From Streptomyces sp. Edi4 (GTDB taxonomy: Bacteria > Actinomycetota > Actinomycetes > Streptomycetales > Streptomycetaceae): a stretch of DNA of 64,000 nt. Shown in pieces: positions 17,989 to 26,489 of this stretch. The notes under the pieces are model-generated. The model was not told the origin of the DNA. It saw nothing but the letters and a program-made list of their open reading frames with translations, and searched no databases. The DNA is taken from assembly GCF_040253615.1 (NCBI RefSeq), contig NZ_JBEJGY010000004.1, positions 2,480,001 to 2,544,000 of the forward strand. The letters are read 5' to 3'. The position numbers and the translations under genes are program-made. Positions within the stretch are counted from its first letter, which is position 1. Each line of letters starts with the position of its first letter.

Positions 17989-18900
17989 TCAGGCGGCGCG
18001 TCGGGGGACGGGGATCCGGGTGAGGTCGGCCGCCACGGTCAGCTCGCCCTCGTACCCGGCGGCGCGGGCCTGGCGCTCGAACTCCCCCGGGTCGGCGTAG
18101 CGCTGCGAGAAGTGGGTGAGGACCAGTGCGCGCACGCCCGCGTCGCGGGCCACGGTCGCCGCCTGACCCGCCGTCAAGTGCCCGTGGTCGGTGGCGAGTT
18201 GGACGTCGTCGTCCAGGAACGTCGACTCGATCACCAGCATGTCGCAGCCGTCCGCGAGGACCCGTACGCCCTCGCACAGGCGGGTGTCCATGATGAACGC
18301 GAAGCGCTGCCCGCGCCGGATCTCGCTGACGTCGTCGAGCGTGACACCGTTCAGCTCGCCCTCGCGCGCCAGGCGCCCCACGTCGGGGCCCGCGATGCCG
18401 CGCTCGGCCAGCAGTTCGGGCAGCATCCGGCGCCCGTCGGGCTCGACGAGCCGGTAGCCGTACGACTCCACGGGGTGGGAGAGGCGGCGGGCGTCCAGGG
18501 TGTACGCGGGCGTCGTGGCCAGCACCGCGCCCTCGCCCTCGACCGGCTCCTGGCCGAGCTCCACCGACTGCCGGTAGGCCGTGGCGTACCGCAGCCGCTC
18601 GAAGAAGTGCTCGCCGCTGCGCGGGTAGTGCGCGGTGACCGGGTGCGGGACCCGGTCGAGGTTGATCCGCTGGATCACCCCGGCCAGGCCCAGCGAATGG
18701 TCGCCGTGGAAGTGCGTGACGCAGATCCGGTCGATGTCGTGGGCGGCGACCCCGGCCCGCAGCATCTGGCGCTGCGTGCCCTCGCCCGGGTCGAAGAGGA
18801 TGCCCTCGCCGTCCCACCGCAGCAGGTAGCCGTTGTGGTTGCGGTGCCGGGTGGGCACCTGGCTCGCGGTGCCGAGCACCACCAATTCACGTACGGACAC
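17989..18900 (-). CDS. rnz: Ribonuclease Z, tRNA 3'-end processing
   Basis: 303 residues. The metallo-beta-lactamase motif [11 protein letters not shown] (H63, H65, D67, H68), [25 protein letters not shown] at the N-terminus, the FIMDTR and IESTFLDDD segments and the terminal LTHFSQRY are those of short-form tRNase Z. It cleaves pre-tRNA after the discriminator base. It follows the HIT gene by 48 bases on the same strand. Confidence 0.95.
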   Translation of the reverse strand: MSVRELVVLGTASQVPTRHRNHNGYLLRWDGEGILFDPGEGTQRQMLRAGVAAHDIDRICVTHFHGDHSLGLAGVIQRINLDRVPHPVTAHYPRSGEHFFERLRYATAYRQSVELGQEPVEGEGAVLATTPAYTLDARRLSHPVESYGYRLVEPDGRRMLPELLAERGIAGPDVGRLAREGELNGVTLDDVSEIRRGQRFAFIMDTRLCEGVRVLADGCDMLVIESTFLDDDVQLATDHGHLTAGQAATVARDAGVRALVLTHFSQRYADPGEFERQARAAGYEGELTVAADLTRIPVPRRAA

Positions 18901-18948
18901 GGGGAGTCGCCTTGCTGTGCGGGACGCTGGACGGGCGCTGGCGCGGAA

Positions 18949-19308
18949 CTATCCGGGCGGCCACTGGAGGCCGCGGCCGCCCAGGACGTGCACGTGGGCG
19001 TGGAAGACGGTCTGGCCCGCGCCGCTGCCGGTGTTGAACACGAGCCGGTAGCCGCTCTTGTCGATGTTCTCATCGGCGGCGACCTGCCCGGCCTCCCGTA
19101 CGACGTCCGCGAGGACGGTGGGTTCGGCGGCGGCGAGCGAGGCGGCGTCGGGGTGGTGCACCTTGGGGATGACCAGGATGTGGGAGGGCGCCTGGGGGTT
19201 GATGTCGCGGAACGCCACCGTCGTGTCGGTCTCGCGCACGACGGTCGCCGGGACATCGCCCGAGACGATTTTGCAGAACAGGCAGTCGGCCTGCGGCTCT
19301 CCGGCCAT
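18949..19308 (-). CDS. HIT-family nucleotide-binding protein
   Basis: 119 residues with the histidine triad HAHVHVLGG at 103-111, the N-terminal CLFCKIVSGDVPA and the NTGSGAGQTVFH loop of the HinT branch. Such proteins hydrolyse nucleoside phosphoramidates and AMP-lysine conjugates. The ATG at 19308 was chosen because AAGGAG lies eight bases upstream; the frame reaches back a further 16 codons. C9 and C12 suggest the HinT zinc site is at least partly kept. Confidence 0.94.
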   Translation of the reverse strand: MAGEPQADCLFCKIVSGDVPATVVRETDTTVAFRDINPQAPSHILVIPKVHHPDAASLAAAEPTVLADVVREAGQVAADENIDKSGYRLVFNTGSGAGQTVFHAHVHVLGGRGLQWPPG

Positions 19309-19426
19309 GGTCCGGTCTCCTTGGTCGCGTTGATCAGGTAACCGCATGCTACTCAACGCGTTCGGACCAGGACGCGGAGCGCGGGGTTCCGGGCCGGCAC
19401 GGGGGTGCGGGGGGTGCGAGCCCGGT

Positions 19427-19987
19427 CTACTTGCCGCGGAAGGATTCGGTGACGGTCACGGTCACGGTTGCCGTCACGGTGACCGTGGGGGTGGCGCCCG
19501 GGCGGGGCGTCGCCTGCCCGGCCGTGGGCGCGGGGGCCGCGCAGTCGCCCAGGACGGAGACGCGCAGGACGGTCCTCCCGGCGGCCTTCGCGGTCAGGTC
19601 GCCCTTCACGCAGCGGCCCTCGACTTCGGCGGTGACCCGGCCCTTGACCGTGACCGGCCTGCCGTCCTTGGTCTCGCCCTGGCAGTCGACGTCGGCGACG
19701 TCACGGGTGGTGCTGCCCGCCGAAGGGGTCGCGGAGGGGCCGTGGTCGAGGTCGGCGGTGCAGGTGAGCCACTTGATGTCGACGTGGTGGTGGGGAAGTT
19801 CGGCGGTCGCGGCCTGTTCCGTGGTGACGGCGACGGCGGCGGAGTTGAGGCCGCCGACGGGGTCGCAGGCGGTGAGCCCGACGAGCGCGAGGACGACGGC
19901 GGCCGGCGCGGGCAGCGCGCGCGAGGCCGTGCGGCGCGCGGTGTGGTGGCGGGTGCGGTGGACGCGGTATGAGTTCTTGGCCCCCAT
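19427..19987 (-). CDS. Putative lipoprotein
   Basis: 186 residues. A basic n-region containing Arg pairs is followed by a hydrophobic stretch ending in the lipobox GLTAC (Cys at about residue 41), so the protein is probably lipidated and may use the Tat route. Three further Cys lie in the mature domain (TCTAD, DVDCQG, GRCVKGD). The end is a Thr/Val repeat (TVTVTATVTVTVTES) encoded by a GTCACGGT-rich tract at 19437-19490. I do not recognise the domain. Confidence 0.7.
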   Translation of the reverse strand: MGAKNSYRVHRTRHHTARRTASRALPAPAAVVLALVGLTACDPVGGLNSAAVAVTTEQAATAELPHHHVDIKWLTCTADLDHGPSATPSAGSTTRDVADVDCQGETKDGRPVTVKGRVTAEVEGRCVKGDLTAKAAGRTVLRVSVLGDCAAPAPTAGQATPRPGATPTVTVTATVTVTVTESFRGK

Positions 19988-20104
19988 GGGCGCCAGGGTG
20001 CCACCGCTGTCCGGGGCGCGGTAGCCCCCTTGCGGCCATCCCGGCCGCGGACCGGCGCCCCTTGGGCTCCGCCTACGCCCCCCGGCCGCCCGCCGGTGGG
20101 CGGC

Positions 20105-20290
20105 GGGGCTCCGCCCCGGACCCCGCTCCTCAAACGCCGGAGGGGCTGAATTGCCGGAACCGTCCAAATACCCCGCCGCACCCGCCTGTCCGCCCGCACG
20201 GGGCTCCGCGCCTCGAACGCCGGAGGGGCTGAGTTGCAGAACGCCGGAGGGGCTCAGTTACCCAGGTTCGGAGGGGCTGAATTGCCGGAT
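20105..20290. repeat. Short repeats built on CGCCGGAGGGGCTGA
   Basis: The 311-base gap 19988-20298 carries ACGCCGGAGGGGCTGA near 20133-20150, and again near 20217-20233, 20239-20256 and (diverged, TTCGGAGGGGCTGA) 20265-20280, spaced irregularly. The first copy is preceded by GGGGCTCCGCCCCGGACCCC, linking it to the composite repeat at 2.0, 16.5 and 26.3 kb. No gene is visible. Confidence 0.75.
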
Positions 20291-20298
20291 CGGGGTGG

Positions 20299-21042
20299 TC
20301 AGGTCCAGCGGGGGGTTCTCGACAGCAGGACCGCCGCCGCAACCGTGCCCGCCGTCGAGGTGCGCAGCACGCTCGGGCCCAGGCGGTGGGGCCGCGCGCC
20401 GGCCTCGGCGAACGTGGCCAGTTCCTCCGGTGAGACGCCGCCCTCGGGGCCCACCACCAGGACGATCTCTCCGGCGGCGGGGAGTTCCACCGCGGCGAGG
20501 GCGGCCGACGCCGCGTCGCGGTCCTCGTGCAGGACCACCGCCAGATCCGCCCCGGCCAGCAGCGCCGCGACCTGCTTGGTGCTCAGCGCGTCCCGCACCT
20601 CGGGGAAGCGCACCCGGCGTGACTGCTTGCCCGCCTCACGGGCCGTACCGCGCCATTTGGCAAGGGACTTGGCGCCACGCTCCCCCTTCCACTGCGTGAT
20701 GCAGCGCGCGGCCTGCCAGGGCACGATCGCGTCGACGCCGGTCTCGGTCATCGTCTCCACGGCGACCTCGCCCCGGTCCCCCTTGGGCAGCGCCTGCACC
20801 ACGGTGACGCGGAGCGCGGGCTCGGGCTCGCTCCCGGCGGCGGTGACGCGGACGCTCAGGCGGTCCTTGCCCTCGGCGGCCACGACGACCGCGTGGGCCC
20901 AGTTGCCCGCGCCGTCGGTGAGGGTCACCTCCTCGTCGGGGCGCAGCCGCTTCACGGAGACGGCGTGCCGGCCCTCCGCGCCGTCCAGGACGTACGCGCC
21001 GGCGCCCGGCACCGTGTCGACGACGAAGACCGGGGCGGTCAT
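20299..21042 (-). CDS. rsmE: 16S rRNA (uracil-1498-N3)-methyltransferase RsmE
   Basis: 247 residues. An N-terminal PUA-like domain (GAEGRHAVSVKRLRPDEEVTLTDG) precedes a SPOUT methyltransferase domain with the knot motifs LVVGPEGGVSPEEL and RLGPSVLRTSTAGTVA that bind S-adenosylmethionine. It methylates U1498 in the 30S decoding centre. The ATG overlaps the stop of the upstream monooxygenase gene by four bases. Confidence 0.95.
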   Translation of the reverse strand: MTAPVFVVDTVPGAGAYVLDGAEGRHAVSVKRLRPDEEVTLTDGAGNWAHAVVVAAEGKDRLSVRVTAAGSEPEPALRVTVVQALPKGDRGEVAVETMTETGVDAIVPWQAARCITQWKGERGAKSLAKWRGTAREAGKQSRRVRFPEVRDALSTKQVAALLAGADLAVVLHEDRDAASAALAAVELPAAGEIVLVVGPEGGVSPEELATFAEAGARPHRLGPSVLRTSTAGTVAAAVLLSRTPRWT

Positions 21043-22130
21043 GACGCACTCCTCGTGTTCTTCAGGTTCCGCAGGTTGGTGGTCAACTCGGCCGCCGCGT
21101 CGTCCAGTTCGGCCGCCAGGACCTCGACGAGGCGGGCCGCGGGGAGCTCGCGGGCGAGGCGGTGGCCCTGGCCCGCCCACAGCGCCATGCCCTGGGGGTC
21201 GCCGGCCTCGGCGGCCGCCTTGCGCACGCCGGCGGTCAGCTGGTGCACCTGGGGGTAGGCGGCGGGGGCGTAGGGGCCGTGCTCGCGCATGAAACGGTTC
21301 ACCAGGCCCCGCGCGGGCCGTCCGGAGAACGCGCGCGTCAGCTCCGTACGGACGAAAAGGGGATTGGTCAGGGCCTGCTTGTGCAGCACGTTGGCGCCCG
21401 ACTCGGGACATACGAGGAAGGCGGTGCCCAGTTGCGCCGCGTCCGCGCCGGCCGCGAGCACCGCCGCGATCTGGGCGCCGCGCATCAGGCCGCCCGCGGC
21501 GACGATCGGCAGCTGGACGCTGTCGCGTACGAGGGCGATCAGGGTGAGCAGTCCGATGCCCGCGCCGCCGGCCTGCGCATCGTCGCGGAAGGTGCCCTGG
21601 TGGCCGCCCGCTTCGACGCCCTGCACACACACCGCGTCGGCCCCCGCCCACTGCGCGGCCTGGGCCTCCTGGGGCGTGGTCACGGTGACGATCGTGTAGG
21701 TGCCGATCTTCGCGAACGCGTCCACGACCGCGCGGTCGGGGCAGCCGAAGGTGAAGGAGACGACGGGCACCGGGTCCTCGCGCAGGATGGCGAGCTTGGC
21801 CTCGTAGTTGTCGTCGCCCCCGGTGTCGGCGTCGCCCAGCGGCGTCTCGTACCAGGTGGCCTCGCCCGCGAGCTGGTGGCGGTAGACCTCGATGGCGGCG
21901 GGGTCGGTGCCGGGGTCCTGGGGCATGAACAGGTTGACGCCGAAGGGCCGGCCGGTCAGGCCGCGCACCTGCTTGATCTCCTGGTACATGCCGTCGGCCG
22001 TCTTGTACCCGGCGGCCAGGAAGCCGAGCCCCCCGGCCTCGGACACGGCCGCGGCCAGCGCCGGACCGGAGGCGCCGCCCGCCATGGGCGCCTGCACGAT
22101 CGGATACCGGCAGAGATCGGTCAAAGCCAT
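21039..22130 (-). CDS. Nitronate monooxygenase / FabK-like flavoprotein
   Basis: 363 residues of the 2-nitropropane dioxygenase family TIM barrel. It starts MALTDLCRYPIVQAPMAGG and contains the FMN-binding GGLGFLAAGYKT and AAGGLMRGAQIAAVLAAGADAAQLGTAFL segments, with VCVQGVEAGGHQG carrying the catalytic His. Such enzymes oxidise nitronates such as propionate 3-nitronate. The start at 22130 excludes an unlikely 40-residue extension. Translational coupling to rsmE suggests an operon of convenience rather than shared function. Confidence 0.88.
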   Translation of the reverse strand: MALTDLCRYPIVQAPMAGGASGPALAAAVSEAGGLGFLAAGYKTADGMYQEIKQVRGLTGRPFGVNLFMPQDPGTDPAAIEVYRHQLAGEATWYETPLGDADTGGDDNYEAKLAILREDPVPVVSFTFGCPDRAVVDAFAKIGTYTIVTVTTPQEAQAAQWAGADAVCVQGVEAGGHQGTFRDDAQAGGAGIGLLTLIALVRDSVQLPIVAAGGLMRGAQIAAVLAAGADAAQLGTAFLVCPESGANVLHKQALTNPLFVRTELTRAFSGRPARGLVNRFMREHGPYAPAAYPQVHQLTAGVRKAAAEAGDPQGMALWAGQGHRLARELPAARLVEVLAAELDDAAAELTTNLRNLKNTRSAS

Positions 22131-22292
22131 GCTTGCATCGTGCCACGACGTTGCTCTCGCACCGAATCGCCGCTCGCCGCCGGGGTGATGAGGCTCGCCG
22201 CCTTGCCCGGGGCTCCCGCGTGCGCCGCCGCCCGCTCCTCGAACGCCCAAGGGCCGGCGGCCCGGCCCGCGGGAACGTGGAGGGGATGCGAA

Positions 22293-22324
22293 AAGGGGGC
22301 CGGGGTGGTGACCCCGGCCCCCTT
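22293..22324. terminator. Strong terminator hairpin downstream of dnaJ2
   Basis: A perfect 14-bp stem (AAGGGGGCCGGGGT, loop GGTG, ACCCCGGCCCCCTT) lies 10 bases after the dnaJ stop codon. It should end the hrcA-dnaJ2 transcript and can work in both directions. The rest of the gap 22131-22334 holds the promoter region of the monooxygenase gene. Confidence 0.8.
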
Positions 22325-22334
22325 CCCGTACGGC

Positions 22335-23474
22335 CTACCGGCCGTTGAACGCGTCCTTCAGGCGGGAGAACAGGCCCTGCTGGCCCGGCTGGAACTGGCC
22401 CGTGGGGCGCTCCTCGCCGCGCAGCTCGGCCAGCTGACGCAGCAGGTCCTCCTGCTGCGGGTCCAGCTTGCTCGGGGTCAGGACCTCCACGTGCACGATG
22501 AGGTCACCGCGCCCGCCGCCGCGCAGATGCGTGATGCCGCGGGCGTGCAGCGGGATGGACTGGCCGGACTGGCTGCCCGGGCGGATGTCCACCTCCTCCA
22601 TGCCGTCCAGCGTCTGGAGCGGCACCTTCGTGCCGAGCGCCGCCGCCGTCATGGGGATGGTGACCGTGCAGTGCAGGTCGTCGCCGCGCCGCTGGAACAC
22701 GTCGTGCGCCAGCTCGTGGATCTCCACATACAGGTCGCCTGCGGGGCCGCCGCCGGGGCCGACCTCGCCCTCGCCCGCGAGCTGGATGCGGGTGCCGTTG
22801 TCGACACCGGCCGGGATCTTCACGGTCAGGGTGCGCCGCGAGCGGATGCGGCCGTCGCCGGCGCACTCCGGGCACGGGGTGGGCACCACGGTGCCGAAGC
22901 CCTGGCACTGCGGGCAGGGCCGCGAGGTCATGACCTGGCCGAGGAAGGACCGGGTGACCTGGGACACCTCGCCGCGGCCGCGGCACATGTCACAGGTCTG
23001 CGCGGAGGTGCCGGGGGCGGCGCCCTCGCCCGAGCAGGTCGTGCACACCACGGCGGTGTCGACCTGGATCTCCTTGGTGGTGCCGAAGGCCGCCTCGTTG
23101 AGGTCGATCTCCAGGCGGATCATGGCGTCCTGGCCCCGGCGGGTCCGCGAGCGCGGGCCGCGCTGGGATGCCGTGCCGAAGAAGGCGTCCATGATGTCCG
23201 AGAAGTTGCCGAAGCCGCCCGCGCCGAAGCCGCCGGCCCCGCCACCGCCGCCCGACGACGACAGCGGGTCCCCGCCAAGGTCGTAGACCTGCTTCTTCTG
23301 CGGGTCCGACAGGACCTCGTACGCGGCGTTGATCTCCTTGAAGCGCTCCTGCGTCTTCGGGTCCGGATTCACATCCGGGTGGAGTTCGCGTGCGAGGCGC
23401 CGGAACGCCTTCTTGATCTCGTCCTGTGATGCGTCGCGGCGCACGCCGAGTACGGCGTAGTAGTCCGTGGCCAC
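22335..23474 (-). CDS. dnaJ: Chaperone DnaJ (DnaJ2)
   Basis: 379 residues. J domain with HPD at 32-34, a Gly/Phe-rich linker (SSSGGGGGAGGFGAGGFG), four CxxCxGxG zinc repeats (CTTCSGEG, CDMCRGRG, CPQCQGFG, CPECAGDG) and two C-terminal beta domains. It delivers substrates to DnaK and stimulates its ATPase. The gene directly follows hrcA with no gap, the conserved hrcA-dnaJ2 operon of Streptomyces, under HrcA/CIRCE heat-shock control. A second dnaJ in the dnaK operon is expected elsewhere. Confidence 0.97.
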   Translation of the reverse strand: MATDYYAVLGVRRDASQDEIKKAFRRLARELHPDVNPDPKTQERFKEINAAYEVLSDPQKKQVYDLGGDPLSSSGGGGGAGGFGAGGFGNFSDIMDAFFGTASQRGPRSRTRRGQDAMIRLEIDLNEAAFGTTKEIQVDTAVVCTTCSGEGAAPGTSAQTCDMCRGRGEVSQVTRSFLGQVMTSRPCPQCQGFGTVVPTPCPECAGDGRIRSRRTLTVKIPAGVDNGTRIQLAGEGEVGPGGGPAGDLYVEIHELAHDVFQRRGDDLHCTVTIPMTAAALGTKVPLQTLDGMEEVDIRPGSQSGQSIPLHARGITHLRGGGRGDLIVHVEVLTPSKLDPQQEDLLRQLAELRGEERPTGQFQPGQQGLFSRLKDAFNGR

Positions 23475-24494
23475 TTACGACTCCGCCAGGATCTGTCCGA
23501 CGTAACGTGCCACTGCGCGTACCGCTCCCATCGTTCCGGGGTAATCCATGCGGGTCGGTCCGACCACGCCGAGTTTGGCGACCGCCTCGCCGCCGGAACC
23601 GTAGCCGACCGACACGACGGACGTGGAGTTCAGTCCTTCATGGGCGTTGTTCTCGTGCCCGATGCGTACGGTCATGCCCGATTCCTTGGCCTCGCCGAGC
23701 AGCTTGAGGAGCACGACCTGCTCCTCGAGTGCTTCCAGCACCGGCCTGATGGTCAGCGGGAAGTCGTGTCCGAAGCGGGTCAGATTGGCGGTGCCGCCGA
23801 TCATCAGCCGCTCCTCGGTCTCTTCGACCAGGGTTTCGAGGAGGGTGGCGAGGACCGTCGAGACGGTTCCCCGGTCCTCCGGTTCAAAGGACTCCGGCAG
23901 GTCCTGCACGAGCTGCGGCACGTCCGCGAAGCGGCGTCCCACCACCCGTGCGTTGAGCCGGGCCCGCAGATCCGCGAGCGCGGCCTCGCCGAACGGCGCC
24001 GGGCAGTCGACCATACGCTGCTCGACCCGGCCGGTGTCCGTGATCAGCACCAGCATGAGCCGGGCCGCGGCGAGTGAGAGCAGTTCCACATGCCGCACCG
24101 TCGAGCGGGTCAGCGACGGGTACTGCACGACCGCCACCTGCCGGGTCAGCTGCGCGAGCAGCCGCACCGTACGGGCCACGACGTCGTCCAGGTCCACCGC
24201 GCTGTCCAGGAAGTTCTGGATCGCGCGGCGCTCAGGCGACGACAGGGGCTTGACGCCCGCGAGCCGGTCGACGAAGAGCCGGTAGCCCTTGTCGGTCGGG
24301 ATGCGGCCGGCGCTGGTGTGGGGCTGGGCGATGAAGCCCTCCTCCTCCAGGACCGCCATGTCGTTGCGCACGGTCGCCGGTGAGACGCCCAGCGCGTGCC
24401 GCTCGGTCAGGGCCTTCGACCCGACCGGCTCCTCGGTGCCGACATAGTCCTGGACGATGGCGCGCAGCACCTCGAGCCTGCGTTCACTGAGCAT
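23475..24494 (-). CDS. hrcA: Heat-inducible transcription repressor HrcA
   Basis: 339 residues from the ATG at 24494, which has GGAGG eight bases upstream. The N-terminal winged helix ([28 protein letters not shown], ...[20 protein letters not shown]) and the downstream GAF-like domain match HrcA. The protein represses its own operon and groE genes by binding CIRCE and is reactivated by GroEL. A CIRCE site lies 36 bases upstream of this start, giving autoregulation. Confidence 0.97.
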   Translation of the reverse strand: MLSERRLEVLRAIVQDYVGTEEPVGSKALTERHALGVSPATVRNDMAVLEEEGFIAQPHTSAGRIPTDKGYRLFVDRLAGVKPLSSPERRAIQNFLDSAVDLDDVVARTVRLLAQLTRQVAVVQYPSLTRSTVRHVELLSLAAARLMLVLITDTGRVEQRMVDCPAPFGEAALADLRARLNARVVGRRFADVPQLVQDLPESFEPEDRGTVSTVLATLLETLVEETEERLMIGGTANLTRFGHDFPLTIRPVLEALEEQVVLLKLLGEAKESGMTVRIGHENNAHEGLNSTSVVSVGYGSGGEAVAKLGVVGPTRMDYPGTMGAVRAVARYVGQILAES

Positions 24495-24529
24495 CGCGCA
24501 CACCTCCAGTAGCTCCAGTAGCCGTCCGT

Positions 24530-24556
24530 TTGGCACTCACTGCGTTCGAGTGCCAG
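24530..24556. promoter_or_regulatory. CIRCE operator for HrcA
   Basis: TTGGCACTC-N9-GAGTGCCAG, a 9-9-9 inverted repeat that differs from the consensus TTAGCACTC-N9-GAGTGCTAA only at the outer bases of each arm. It lies between hrcA and the divergent metallo-beta-lactamase gene, so it may also affect that gene. Confidence 0.93.
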
Positions 24557-24658
24557 CAATCCCCCGGTCAGTGTACGGCCGACCGGTACGCCCCTAGCAA
24601 GGGCGGCCGACCACGCTACCTCGCGGCGTCGCTCCCGGATCGCGGATAGCGTCGCCTC

Positions 24659-25381
24659 ATGGACATAAGTTGGGAAGAGTTCGGTTGGGAGCGCCTGGGT
24701 GATGGAGTGGGGCGCAGACGCCTGCCGGGCTGGGACGCGACCGCCGCGCTGGTCGCGGGCGAGGACGCGCTGCTCCTGTACGACACGGGCGCGACGCTGC
24801 GTGAGGGCGCCGAACTGCGGGCGCAGGCGCAGGCCCTGTTCGGCCGCCGTGTGACCCACATCGCGCTCAGCCACCCCCATTTCGACCACGTTCTCGGCAC
24901 CGCGGCCTTCTCCGGCGCCCAGGTGTACGGGGCTGTCGGCATCGAGCGGGTCATGACCTCTGAGCAGATGCGCTACGACTCAGTGGCCCAGGGCGTGCCC
25001 GAGCGGGACGCGGCCGAGGCGGCCGACCTGCTGGTGCTGCCCCATCACGCGGTGTCCGGCGAGTGGACGCTCGACCTGGGCGGGCGCCAGGTGCTGCTCG
25101 CCAACGTCGGGCCCGGGCACAGCGGGCACGACCTGGTGGTGCTCGTCCCCGCGAGCGGCGGGTCGCCGGAGATCGTCCTGTGCGGCGACCTCGTGGAGGA
25201 GTCGGGCGAGCCGCAGGCGGGCCCGGACGCGGTCACCCCGCGCTGGCCGGCCGCCCTGGACCGGGTGCTGTCGCTCGGCGGCCCGGCAGCGCTGTACGTG
25301 CCCGGGCACGGGGCGGTGGTGGACGCGTCCTTCGTCCGCGCCCAGCGTGACCAACTCGCCGTCAGATTCGGCGTGTCGTAG
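24659..25381 (+). CDS. Metallo-beta-lactamase-fold hydrolase
   Basis: 240 residues. The metal motif is SHPHFDH (HxHxDH), followed by GPGHSGHDLVV, CGDLVEE and a terminal PGHGAVV, all in the order expected for MBL-fold hydrolases. The reaction is unknown; glyoxalase II-like or quorum-type hydrolases share this pattern. Divergent from hrcA across the CIRCE region, and 26 bases upstream of the DUF3097 gene, so probably co-transcribed with it. Confidence 0.87.
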   Translation: MDISWEEFGWERLGDGVGRRRLPGWDATAALVAGEDALLLYDTGATLREGAELRAQAQALFGRRVTHIALSHPHFDHVLGTAAFSGAQVYGAVGIERVMTSEQMRYDSVAQGVPERDAAEAADLLVLPHHAVSGEWTLDLGGRQVLLANVGPGHSGHDLVVLVPASGGSPEIVLCGDLVEESGEPQAGPDAVTPRWPAALDRVLSLGGPAALYVPGHGAVVDASFVRAQRDQLAVRFGVS

Positions 25382-25407
25382 CGCCGGCCGCCCGTATCGT
25401 CTGACGC

Positions 25408-26232
25408 ATGCGCAGCTACAGCCCCGATCTCACTCCGCCGTGGAAGAAGAAGCAGGCACCTGTTCCTGAGGTTCCTGCCGAGGCCGACCTCGTCGTCGAG
25501 GAGGTTTCCACGGGGTTCTGCGGGGCGGTGATCCGCTGCGAGAAGACGGCGCAGGGACCGACCGTCACCCTGGAGGACCGCTTCGGCAAGCACCGGGTCT
25601 TCCCCATGGAGCCGCGCGGCTTCCTCCTGGAGGGCCGGGTCGTCACCCTCGTACGCCCCTCGGCGGTCGCGCCCGCGCCCGTGCGCCCCGCGCGCACCGC
25701 GTCCGGTTCGGTGGCCGTGCCCGGGGCGCGGGCGCGGGTCGCGCGGGCGGGCCGGATCTACGTCGAGGGGCGGCACGACGCGGAGCTCGTGGAGAAGGTG
25801 TGGGGGGACGACCTGCGCGTCGAGGGCGTCGTCGTGGAGTACCTGGAAGGCATCGACGATCTTCCCGCCATCGTCGCGGAGTTCGCGCCCGGGCCGGACG
25901 CGCGGCTGGGCGTCCTGGTCGACCACCTGGTCCCGGGTTCCAAGGAGTCCCGTATCGCCGCGTCCGTGACGCATCCGGACGTGCTGGTGGTCGGGCACCC
26001 CTACATCGACGTGTGGGAGGCCGTGAAGCCGTCGTCCGTCGGGATCGCGGCGTGGCCGGTGGTGCCGCGGGGGCAGGACTGGAAGACGGGGGTGTGCCGG
26101 GCGCTGGGGTGGCCCGAGAACACGGGGGCGGCGTGGCAGCGGATCCTTTCGGGGGTGCGGTCCTATCGCGACCTGGATCCGTCGCTGCTCGGCTCCGTGG
26201 AGCACCTGATCGACTTCGTCACGGTCCCGTAG
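25408..26232 (+). CDS. DUF3097 protein with Toprim-like features
   Basis: 274 residues of an actinobacterial family of unknown function. The N-terminal ~85 residues form a small beta-rich domain (GFCGAVIRCEKTAQGPTVTLEDRFGKHRVFPM). The rest contains RIYVEGRHDAELVEKVWGDD and, about 45 residues later, LGVLVDHLVPGSKESRI. The Glu of VEGRHD and the Asp of LVDHL sit in the relative order of the Toprim E and DxD motifs, so a Toprim-type nuclease or ligase relative is possible. That is my inference, not an established function. Confidence 0.85.
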   Translation: MRSYSPDLTPPWKKKQAPVPEVPAEADLVVEEVSTGFCGAVIRCEKTAQGPTVTLEDRFGKHRVFPMEPRGFLLEGRVVTLVRPSAVAPAPVRPARTASGSVAVPGARARVARAGRIYVEGRHDAELVEKVWGDDLRVEGVVVEYLEGIDDLPAIVAEFAPGPDARLGVLVDHLVPGSKESRIAASVTHPDVLVVGHPYIDVWEAVKPSSVGIAAWPVVPRGQDWKTGVCRALGWPENTGAAWQRILSGVRSYRDLDPSLLGSVEHLIDFVTVP

Positions 26233-26299
26233 CTCCGCCCGGGGCCCGGTTTCTGGCCCCTCCCCGCCCCTTCCCCAAACCCGCCGGGGGAGAAAGACC

Positions 26300-26448
26300 C
26301 TGGGGCTCCGCCCCAGACCCCGTTCGCGCCTGAAGGGCGCTCGTCCTCAAGCTCCCCCAAGGTCTCAAGGGCCAGGGGGCCCCATGACGGGCTGGGTACG
26401 CCCATGCGGGCCAGGAACGGATGCTCAGGGGTGCGGGGAACTGCGCGA
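26300..26448. repeat. Composite intergenic repeat copy
   Basis: In the 257-base gap before hemW, GGGGCTCCGCCCCAGACCCC begins near 26303 and leads into GCCTGAAGGGCGCTCGTCCT, which then diverges from other copies. GGGGTGCGGGGAACTGCGCG follows at 26428-26447, with one change from the usual element. The same order of parts is seen at 2.0 and 16.5 kb. Confidence 0.75.
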
Positions 26449-26489
26449 TCAGTCACGCACGGCCCGCACCCGAAAGCGGGACGGGTGGG

